Positions 56,201 through 64,000 of a stretch of DNA of 64,000 nucleotides are shown piece after piece. This DNA is from Zanthoxylum bungeanum (lineage: Eukaryota; Streptophyta; Magnoliopsida; Sapindales; Rutaceae). Position numbers and translations under genes: made by a program. The stretch spans positions 1 through 64,000 of the forward strand of contig SKCR01023730.1 in the NCBI GenBank assembly GCA_019454045.1, in the 5' to 3' direction. The notes under the pieces were generated by a model. It worked only from the letters and a program-made list of their open reading frames with translations, was not told where the DNA came from and did no database searches. The stretch's first letter is position 1. Each line of letters opens with the position of its first letter.

Positions 56201-57176
56201 CCGACCCTCATGGTGTAGTCACATTCAGCAAGGTCCCTCCATGAATCAAGTAGCTGCAAAGAAGAACAACATGGTTAGTGGCTCCAGAATCAACAATCCA
56301 AGCGGATTTATCATCCTCCACTAATAGAGATTCAATAACGAGTAAATCATATTTACCTTATTCCTTTTTCTCCCTTAGCTCAGCAAGGTATTTAGGACAG
56401 TTCCTTTTCCAATGCTCATTCTTGTTGCAGTGGAAACATTTTCCCTTGGGTTTGGTATCCTTGGAGCCTTTCTTGTTCTTCTTCTTCATGGGCTTTCCCT
56501 TAGCCTTCCCAGTGCTTTTCTTCTTCTTCTTTGCAGATTTAGAAGACTCGGCAATATTTTCCTCTGCCCTGGACTTACGAGGATCCATAAGCATGGACTC
56601 GTAATGGGTGAGCTCATTAAGCAGTTAGGTCAAAGTAAAAGACAACTTGTTCATAACATAGTTGCTTTTAAACTGCATGAAACTTTTCGGAAGAGTTTCC
56701 ATAATCATGGTCACCTGCCTACGCTCGTCAATAGGAGCTCCATGGGTTTCAGTAGTGTTGAGATAGGTCATCATCCTCAAGACGTGCTCTCGGACTGATG
56801 TCATATCCTTCATCCTAGCAGTCATCGCTGAGACCATGGCCTCATGGCGTTGACACTCCGAAGGCTGCCCAAACATGCCCTGCAATGACTCCATCATCTA
56901 AGATACTAGAGCCATAGGTTCATGCTTTGCAGCAAAAACCTCAGACATCTCTGCTAGCAAGTAGCAGCGGGCTTTCTCATTCGCCGCGACCCATTTCTGG
57001 TAGGTATTGCGCACAGCTTGGCCAGCATTTCTGGCCGGCTCGGGAGGATGTTCTTCCGTCAGGACAAACTTTAGGTCTTCACAGACCAGAATAGCATTCA
57101 TGTTACTTTTCCACTTAACATAGTTTTCTCCCGTTAATTTATCATTTGAGAATATGGAAATAATTGGAGAAAACAT
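53210..57176 (-). pseudogene. gag-pol: Copia B gag-pol polyprotein, broken
   Basis: The ATG at 57176 opens gag (NDKLTGENYVKWKSNMNAIL), which runs in one frame to 56358 with stops at 56898 and 56625. A CCHC knuckle CFHCNKNEHWKRNC lies near the end. Pol is frameshifted. 56259-55990 holds the protease C-terminal part (NLISVSKLLDDGY). 55819-55445 is the integrase zinc and core region with HSDVCGP and RSDHGGEY, and 55284-54883 its C-terminus. 54449-53940 is RT with [11 protein letters not shown] and the intact YVDDILLIGN. 53947-53210 is a complete RNase H with the acidic residues in GYTDSD, MEAEYVA and YYDNSGA. It is less decayed than copia A but not expressible as one protein. Confidence 0.93.
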
Positions 57177-57560
57177 GGCTGAAAAATAAAATAAACATGC
57201 ATTTTAACATTCATTCATCGCATATTAAAATCATCAAATAATTTTGGCATAAAATTAAACATGATGCATGAACCATGAATAATGAATTAGAAACCTAAGA
57301 GAATTACTATGCCACGAAAATCTATCATCACACAAATAAGTGCCGCCGTAGGGTAGGTCAAGTACTCACATGATAGATCGAGACAATCTCAGTCAATTTA
57401 ATATATGCGGGAATAACTCTTATTCCTATATTAAACAACTACCGTTTTATTTGATCAAGGAATTTTATTAACACTTAATTATTCCTTTGTGAGTGTAACC
57501 CGCCGTTTCGGGATTCTTTGACTTAACGAGTGAAGTGCCGAATTTTACCGATCATTTATA
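57177..57560 (-). other. Leader of copia B upstream of gag
   Basis: Noncoding, AT-rich. No primer site or LTR is found before family-A sequence begins at about 57561, so the 5' end of copia B is lost. Confidence 0.55.
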
Positions 57561-59841
57561 GTTGATTATACAATTGGATTATAGTAATCAATATATATTT
57601 GATTTTAACCAATAAAATTGTAATAAGTGATATAGTTAGACTATAGTAATCATTACATTAGATTGTACCTGAAATCATTGATTGGATAGTTAGACTATTG
57701 GAATCAAGATAACTGAAAGATTAGTGTTTAAAACATAATCCTGGGTGAAAATGTGTTTAAATGACTTTAATTTTTCAAATTGGGAATAAAATTTCAGGAT
57801 GGTCCTGGAAACTAATAAGTTATTTTATTTGATAAAATAACATATTAGGCCTAAGCCCAGAGTTAAGCAAATAGTAGAGCATGATCTTTGGAAGATTCAT
57901 GTGATGATAACTTTAGTGCTTAATCCATTATACTTGTCAATAAGACTCCTTAATTTCCTAATCAGAAATAAGGATTATATCCTTAAAGTATGATGAAGAA
58001 ATTGAAGGATCTTCATAGATCTATTCTTAGATCTTAGAAGTATTAAATTGCAATTAATAACTCTTGGAGAGTTAATGGCTATTCTCAAGGAGATAGAGCT
58101 AAAGTTTGCAATAAGACAAGTAGCGTAAGGCGCATCTTACTTCGATATTCTAAAAAGCCAAGACCTGGTCAAAGGCTTCTGGAATATAGAAAAGGGCAAA
58201 GGCAAAATCATTATAATCTTCTAGGAAGATAAAGGACATATCCCAAGGTGTCTGCCTAAACTGTGGCAAACGGGGTCACTGAAGCGTGACTGCCGTATGG
58301 ACAAGGCAGACATGAAAGGAAGTGAAGACGAGCAAGGCTCTGACTTCAAATATATTTTTCATAAATATGTTCACTACTAGTTTTAAAATTGTTTTTTAAA
58401 TACTTAGTATGATACATAAATATGCATTGATGTGCAGAATCTGTTGTGAGCAGGATACTGACTTCAATTGAGATTGATCTGCGAATCGAAAATGGGACGA
58501 AAGTCGATGTTTTACCATAGATACCTAAGTTTAGGAACTACCCTTCGGGTGTGTACTTAAATTAGGAAACTGTTATAATGTAACTAGTTTGACTAGAAAC
58601 ATTATCTCTATATCGAGTATAACTCGTTGCGAGTATACCTTTATATTCTAGAACACTAAAGTGTTTTATTTTATAAAGATGATATTGAGATAAACACATT
58701 AGATATGAATAACAATATTTATATTTTGAATATAAATAAATCTCAAACATATAATATGACGAACAAATAGCTCAAACTGATTTGATCAGATAAGACTTAT
58801 TTGTGGCAGTGTTATCTGGGACACATTAAACAAGACTCGTATATCCACACTTTTGAAGAGTGGATACTAGGACGAATTTGATTCCATTCAAATGATGTCT
58901 ACGAATCTAGTTTATTAGGTAAAATACCTAAAATACCTTTTACTTGGTAAAAGTGTAAGTGTCATCGATCTGTTAGCCATTGTTCATATTGACATAAGTG
59001 GGCCATGTCTAGCTAGGCTAGAGGTGGATATGAATATTTCGTGACCTTTACGGATGTGGCATCGCGTTATGGTTGTGTTTCTTTTGAAGAACACAAATCG
59101 GAAATTTTAGAGTTTCGACACGAAATAGATGAACAGATCGGCTAAAGTATTAAAACATCAAGGTTTGGCCATGATGAAAATACTTAAGCAATAAGTTTCT
59201 CAAATACTTGAAAGAGTATAGTATTCTTTCAATGAGGACTCCTCCAGGAACACGTCAATTTGACGGTGTGTCCGAATGGAGAAACCGAATTTTGTCGGAC
59301 ATGATAAGGTTAATCATGAGTCACTCTGAGCTACCATTTTCCTTCAAAAGGGATAAGCATTAACAGTGAAATACTTATTTTGAATAAGGTTCCATGAAAA
59401 TCTGTTAGACATAAATCATATTAGATATGAACAGGAAAGAAACCGAGTTTTCTCATTCCTGTTGATTTGGGAATGCTAAGCATATGTTTGGATGATACCA
59501 ATCAAGAACCCAAATTGGATAAGTGCCAATTGTAGGTTATCCTAGGGAAACCAAAATATAGTAATTATACAACTCACTTGAGAACAATGTAATTGTTGCT
59601 CACCATGCGTTTTTCCTAAGAGGAATACCGATATGCAGTGGTAAGTGGGAGGATAGTAAAACTCGATTAAAATTAAAGTAATACTGTTCAAGGCACCTAG
59701 TCCTTAATGGAACACAAATAATCTTCGAATACACAAGAACCGCGTAGATCAGAGAGAGTCAGAAGAAAACCTGGGAGGTATGGGTTTCTGATCTCACCTC
59801 ATAAAGATGTCAATCTTATTGAGGAATACGAACTGACTACG
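57561..59841 (+). mobile_element. Second, truncated copy of copia family A
   Basis: It matches copia A from about 2280 to 3687 and on to about 16810. Readable landmarks are the zinc knuckle CLNCGKRGH at 58253 (then a one-base deletion) and the integrase block GYEYFVTFTDVASRYG at about 59025-59075. Near 59380 the run ATACTTATTTTGAATAAGG is the empty site of the Ogre-like insertion. It ends at GACTACGTA, where the next LTR begins. No protein is intact. Confidence 0.85.
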
Positions 59842-60108
59842 TACAAATATTTTGTATAGTTTCTTGAGTTTTGTGAATATTTTGATGTGTTTTGTGTTAT
59901 TTTGTAGATAAATAAAGTTTCAGGACATTCTGGAGGTGATTTGGCCCAAAACGAACAAAAGTAGACAAAAAGGGCATTTTCGTCATTTTTGCGTCGCAAC
60001 GCCCAACACTGCAGCGTCGCGACGCCCAACATGCGCCGAATCTGCTAACATGCGTTTGGTCAACGGGTTAGAATTTGAGAAGTTTGACTTTGCTAACGTG
60101 CGCATTGC

Positions 60109-60323
60109 CACGTGTCACCATCACAACGGAGATGCTAATGTGCGCCGGTGCCACGTGTCGCGATCTAACGGTGCCGACAATCGCCCTCCACATCATCAGC
60201 GTGACGTCATCATTGACGTCATGAACAGTGCCACATCATCAGTGTGATGTAAGCAATGACGTCATGAACAGTGCCACGTCATCGGATAAGAATCTGAGCC
60301 GACGAATCAGCAAGTGACACGTG
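60109..60323 (+). promoter_or_regulatory. Cluster of three TGACGTCA and three CACGTG sites
   Basis: TGACGTCA (CRE/TGA-factor type) lies at 60202-60209, 60214-60221 and 60257-60264. CACGTG (G-box) lies at 60109-60114, 60152-60157 and 60318-60323. All are 66-281 bp upstream of the TATA box. Such sites bind plant bZIP proteins. Their density suggests an inducible LTR promoter (inference). Confidence 0.7.
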
Positions 60324-60388
60324 TCACTGTAGCTGGCGTCGTGACGCTGAACCCGTTAGCGGCACGACGCTGGACCCCTATCCGAGCC

Positions 60389-60395
60389 TATAAAT
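60389..60395 (+). promoter_or_regulatory. TATA box of the Athila-like LTR
   Basis: TATAAAT, 125 bp downstream of the last TGACGTCA and followed by a CTCTCTTC-rich leader typical of plant transcription starts. Confidence 0.7.
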
Positions 60396-60780
60396 TGAGC
60401 TCGAGATTTCAGAATTCAGTGTACCTTCCTCTCTCTTCAATTCCTTCTAAATAGAGAGTTTCTCTCTCTAAAATCTTTAGTTTTTTTAGTTTTTATTTTT
60501 AATTTTTAGTTTTGTAAATAAATTTAATTACGTTTTGTAATAATAGTAATTTAATTTTTACTTTTCACTTTTTACAGTTTTTACTATTTACTTTTTACTT
60601 TTTACAGTTTTTACTATTCACCATGATAAGGTAACTTTCTTATGTTAGGGTGAAAGGTAATTCTTTTACTATTACTATTTAGATTAATCTCCCTTAAAAA
60701 TAATATATTTACTATTTAAAATTTGACTTAATCAGGATACCGCCAGATTGGTCGGTTGGTAATAAAACTTATATTCCGCC

Positions 60781-60872
60781 TTTATGGCTGGTTATTTTGG
60801 TTCCGTCTTTATGGCTGGTTATTTTGGTTTCGCCTTTATGGCTGGTTATTTTGGTTCCACCTATATGGCTGG
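60781..60872 (+). repeat. 27-bp tandem repeat in the LTR
   Basis: Units starting TTTATGGCTGGTTATTTTGG at 60781, 60808 and 60835 and partly at 60862; about 3.4 copies. Confidence 0.9.
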
Positions 60873-61763
60873 TTGGTAATAATCACAAGTTTATATATTA
60901 TTTTACTGGGAGATATCTAAATAAGTAGTAGTAGAAATAATTCCTTTTACCTTAGCATTTTATTTTATTTTATTTTTCAGTATTTTTACTTTATGTCTTT
61001 TACTTTTATGTTTTTACTAGCCCTAGTTATGTGTTAGTTATTTAGGGTTGTGATGACTTTTAATATCACTGGTTTATAAGGGGTTATTTTATAGTTTGGG
61101 TAATTTAAAAGTTTACTTATTAAGTCTTAAGCTTAATGCTTCTTGTTGTCTGATCACCAATAAGTTGATATGGTAAATCTAAAATGAACTAGACATAGGG
61201 ATTTTAGGTTTCAGCCTTAGACTTAATAGCCCACGATCTTCCTTGAGGATAAATAACCCTTTAATAGATTTCCTTACAGGATAGGAATATACCTGTCGGA
61301 CGGGGGTAGCCATAATTGGAACTTAAACTTAATGAATCCAGATAATTTGGTTGACATAGACATATGATTCAATTGGGTTAAACTGGGTATTTGTAGTTGA
61401 CCATCGACAGAGGCTTTTGCATAATTTAGTGTTCCAGGTTAGTAATCGATTTATTACACAACATAAAATAATCACTTCATCTTTTAAATGATATTAAAAG
61501 AAATCACAACCTTAGATCTTTGTGTCTTTTTTTTTCCTTAGTATTTTCTTTTATCTTTTTATTTATTTATTTAGCAAATCTACAATCAACCAAATCAATC
61601 AAGCAATCATTTTCTTCTCCCTCAATTAGATATATGTAAATAAATAAATTCGATAATTAATAACAACAGTAGGAATTAAGTCCTCGTGGGATCGATATTT
61701 TTATACTACTTGAACGATACGTGCGCTTGCGTTATACGTGTGTGTTTACGCCGGTCAAGTTTT

Positions 61764-61781
61764 TGGCGCCGTTGCCGGGGA
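61764..61781 (+). other. Primer-binding site matching tRNA-Asp
   Basis: TGGCGCCGTTGCCGGGGA is the standard primer site of plant Athila and many Tat elements. Confidence 0.92.
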
Positions 61782-61893
61782 CTTATATTTCTTGAGTTAT
61801 TAATTTTGAAGCTATTAAATTTACTTGTATCTAATTTTCTTTATTTTTATCTGTAATTTTTATTTCTTTCTTTTGTTTTCAGGTGATTAAAAA

Positions 61894-63114
61894 ATGGAAC
61901 ACTACTGGGAGATTGAAAGATCACGAGCTTTACAAGTAGATACACCCCACATTTGGGAGAAACAGTCCGGTTTTCTGAGGCCTGTTGTCCAGCCCAACAA
62001 TTATCACCGGATGCCAGAACCAAGCAATACCACATTTGCTCAACAGAACTCAATGAGGAGATGTGACATATGTAATGGTAACCACCATAGAGATTATTGC
62101 GAATACAACTACCATACAGGGTGGCAGAGCTATCAAGATCCTTCATGGTATGACAAGCCATCACATTTCATAAAACCACATTTTCCATCTTATCCACCAT
62201 CTACCTATGATCTTCATCAACAATCAGAACAATCAGAAAAAGATCAGTTGCTAAACATGCTCAAAGATGTGTTCAAAAAATGAGAAGAAAAGATGGATAC
62301 AATGCTTGAAACATTCCAGAATCAACTCAAAAGCATTCAGAGTAACGCAGAATCCATACAGAGAATGACAGATCAAATCAGATAATTAACAGAAAACCAG
62401 AACTACATACCTCAAGAACCAGTTTCAGATGACACTGATGAAGCCTTCGATTACCAATCATTTCACAATGACACTTCAACAGAGGAGGAGGCTGAGCAGT
62501 ATCAACAACCAGAGGTATCAGTTCAGGAGCCCGAACTGGCAAAGTCTCGATTTGATTTTTATTATTCAGATTCTGACGAGGATGAAGCTGATCTATTTGT
62601 ACCAACTGCACCAACAAATGAGGATGGAATTCGGTGTCCTCAAAATGAAGATCTTGGAGAATGCTTTGCACAAATGTTTGAAGAAGATCTTCCTGAATCA
62701 TCCAATCCAGTCATATAAGAGGATGAAGACCTAAAATCTAACATTTCTTTTCATTCTCAGGTTGACAATTTTGAAACATGTATTTCACAGATGACAGATG
62801 AAGAACTAAATACAGCAATTTTAAAAGACATCTGTAAAGAAAAGATGGAGCAAGAAGCAGAGCAAATGGAGGAGCAAATGTCTGACCTTAATAAAGATCC
62901 AGAGCATTCAGGAAAAACATCGCTGTGTTGGGGAGTACAAATCAAAGATATCACCCAGAAGCTTAACAGAATGGAACTTCCATTCCCAGTCAAGCACCAT
63001 ACGAGACCTCCTAATTTTCTTTCTTTCTTTTCAGGAACCAAGAGAGCGATAAAGATTAAAAAGGTGGCACGAGCGCTGAATGAGACAAAACTCTTTTTGC
63101 CACTTTACCGTTAG
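61894..63114 (+). pseudogene. gag-like ORF of the Athila-like element, three in-frame stops
   Basis: The ATG at 61894 starts a single frame of 406 codons ending at TAG 63112-63114, with premature stops at 62281 (TGA), at about 62383 (TAA) and at about 62716 (TAA). A zinc-knuckle-like CDICNGNHHRDYC lies at residues 58-70. The middle is very acidic (EEEAEQYQQPEVSVQEPE). The C-terminal part has KDICKEKMEQEAEQMEEQM, a likely coiled coil, and a basic end. There is no capsid domain, so it looks like the C-terminal part of an Athila gag kept in a non-autonomous element. The function is not known to me. Confidence 0.72.
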
Positions 63115-63300
63115 AAGAGACCCTTCAAAAGCAACGCTCACGGGATTGTCTTTAATCGGACATCCAAAACGACAATGAAACCTCCTTGACAGATAGATTT
63201 CAGTCACGTCTGGCTGAAGACGAAAAAATTACCGCTAGCAGGGAGGCAACCCATGCAATTTGTCGTAATTTTTTTTCATATTTTGTGTGAACTTTTTAAT

Positions 63301-63640
63301 TTTGTGTGTTATTTTTGTAGGGAAAGGCACAAATGGAGCATTTTAAGACAGAAGGAATTGTGTTTGGCAATCAAAGATGAGAAACAATTCATTAGCAATG
63401 GCTGAATAAGGAATGAAATCTTGAGACACATCCTAATGAATTTATACTAAGCAAGTGGCATATTGCGTACACAATTCCGTTGCCTTAATTATTGCTTTGA
63501 TTCACTTTTCTGTTGTAATTATCTTTATTTTCGTAGACAAGATCCAGACTTTTTGACCTTTCACAATTTCTTTTGTTGTTTAGCTAACAAACGTCATCTG
63601 GAAGATACTAGTGCTATTATTACTCACCCTTTTTCAGGTA
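63301..63640 (+). other. Intergenic DNA upstream of the LOG-like gene
   Basis: AT-rich, no LTR start recognised. An ORF at 63463-63687 overlaps the promoter and has no family resemblance. The boundary between element tail and host promoter cannot be placed exactly. Confidence 0.5.
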
Positions 63641-63641
63641 C

Positions 63642-63648
63642 TATAAAT
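63642..63648 (+). promoter_or_regulatory. TATA box of the LOG-like gene
   Basis: TATAAAT 59 bp upstream of the tail end of the leader and 65 bp upstream of the ATG, so the 5' UTR would be about 30-35 bases. A CT-rich stretch precedes it. Confidence 0.6.
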
Positions 63649-63706
63649 TCAGCCCGTCATTGCACTTTTGAAGGCATCCTAATTTGAGAAAGAAATACAT
63701 TAAAAA

Positions 63707-64000
63707 ATGGAACCCACTTCAAGAAGACGAGTTGAAAACATCTGCGTGTTTTGCGAGAGTAGTGTTGGTGTTAAGCCACAATACGTAGAAGCAGCACATG
63801 AATTGGGTCGAGTCTTAGCTGCAAGGAATATGCACTTAATATATGGCGGAGGCAATCTTGGATTAATGGGGATCGTTTCAAAGGCTGCACAGGAAGGAGG
63901 CAGTCACGTTTTGGGAATCATCCCAAAACCCTTCTCAGAGGCAAATCTTATTGAACCATCAAACGGAGAGGAACTAATCGTGCCAGGTATGTCTGAACGA
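63707..64000 (+). CDS. LOG-like cytokinin riboside 5'-monophosphate phosphoribohydrolase (N-terminal 98 codons, runs off the window)
   Basis: LOG enzymes release free-base cytokinin from its nucleotide 5'-monophosphate in one step, in the cytosol and nucleus. The ATG at 63707 has a good context (AAAAATGG). Residues 12-19 read ICVFCESS (family ICVFCGSS), 46-55 YGGGNLGLMG (the Rossmann-like signature) and 68-74 VLGIIPK. After that the sequence diverges: NLIEPSNGEELIVPGMSER stands where classic LOGs have GETVGEVK..MHQRK. The PGGxGTxxE catalytic motif would lie beyond the window. The frame is uninterrupted with no splice site evident, whereas plant LOG genes usually have several introns, so a retrocopy or an intron-poor relative is possible. 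It is the only apparently intact gene here. Confidence 0.88.
   Translation, partial: MEPTSRRRVENICVFCESSVGVKPQYVEAAHELGRVLAARNMHLIYGGGNLGLMGIVSKAAQEGGSHVLGIIPKPFSEANLIEPSNGEELIVPGMSER

Larger units (their letters stand above)
50605..57560 (-). mobile_element. Ty1/copia element B (Tork-like), rearranged
   Basis: The element is on the minus strand. From right to left it has an untranslated leader (57560-57177), gag, protease region, integrase, RT, RNase H, the purine tract AAGTGGGAGAT, an LTR (53195-50859), then an iMet-type primer site (50856-50844) and a second leader piece. An LTR with internal sequence on both sides means this is not a simple element. It could be a remnant of an LTR-internal-LTR-internal array. 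No second LTR is present. Confidence 0.82.
59853..61757 (+). repeat. 5' LTR of the Athila-like element
   Basis: About 1.9 kb. The first base is uncertain; TGTATAGTTTCTTGAG at 59853 is the best TG start, 12 bases after the family-A sequence ends. The end GCCGGTCA at 61757 is followed by six bases and the primer site. It holds GC-rich palindromes, a promoter region, a 27-bp repeat and AT-rich sequence. Confidence 0.7.
59842..63300 (+). mobile_element. Athila-like Ty3/gypsy element with gag-like ORF only
   Basis: A long 5' LTR (to 61757), a perfect tRNA-Asp primer site and a gag-like ORF are followed by a 3' UTR ending around GGGAGGCAACCCATGC (63240-63255), a phrase typical of Athila/Tat tails. 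No RT or integrase is present, and no 3' LTR is found before the LOG gene, so the right end is truncated. The 3' limit is approximate. Confidence 0.75.

Noticed and set aside
59936..60247. 103-codon ORF in the Athila-like LTR
   Set aside because: It crosses the promoter region upstream of the TATA box and has no family resemblance; it is open because the region is GC-rich.
63463..63687. 74-codon ORF just upstream of the LOG-like gene
   Set aside because: It overlaps the TATA box and has no recognisable domain.

Overview
The window is a block of plant nuclear DNA made almost entirely of nested LTR retrotransposons, with the start of one host gene at its right edge. The evidence for a plant is direct. 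There are Ty1/copia elements with initiator-Met primer-binding sites, a Ty3/gypsy Tekay (Del)-type chromovirus with a chromodomain remnant, an Ogre/Tat-type element primed by tRNA-Arg, and a tRNA-Asp-primed Athila-like element. There is also a MULE-like MITE and a LOG (LONELY GUY) family gene. An angiosperm, probably a eudicot, is my inference; I cannot name the species. There are no operons, bacterial genes, CRISPR arrays or tRNA/rRNA genes.

Layout. 1-19204: a decayed copia element A (+), split at 3687/16317 by a 12.6 kb Ogre/Tat-like element (minus strand, 3688-16316) that carries long LTRs and only a gag gene. About 19321-26526: a gag-only SIRE/Maximus-like copia (+); its 3' LTR was hit by a solo LTR of the Ogre family (24280-26466). 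26527-30220: the 3' tail of another gypsy element, then two LTRs of one family in opposite orientation, one carrying a MITE (29628-29806). 30221-39275: sparse older sequence with a solo LTR (30647-31177) and a 7.6 kb non-autonomous element (31219-38850) whose only readable protein is a PF04195-like 'putative gypsy type transposase' ORF plus a GC-rich tandem array. 39276-50604: a gypsy element whose gag was split by a 9.75 kb Tekay chromovirus (40744-50496). 50605-57560: copia element B (minus). 57561-59841: a second, truncated copy of family A. 59842 to about 63300: an Athila-like element with a long LTR and a gag-like ORF. 63707-64000: the first 98 codons of a LOG-like cytokinin-activating enzyme.

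Five insertions are supported by perfect 5-bp target-site duplications: CTTAT, CTTAG, CTTTC, CATTC and GTCAG. For the Ogre-like element and its solo LTR, a related uninterrupted copy elsewhere in the window shows the empty site; the MITE also has a visible empty site. Every pol gene is broken by stops or frameshifts, and three elements lack pol altogether. None of the elements can work alone, and any later movement would need proteins from relatives elsewhere. I found no convincing undescribed enzymatic or defence system. The most unusual items are the gag-only Ogre-type element, a 3' UTR shared by two LTR families, the antisense extra ORF, dense bZIP-type sites in the Athila-like LTR, and repeated palindromic modules in the Tekay LTRs.
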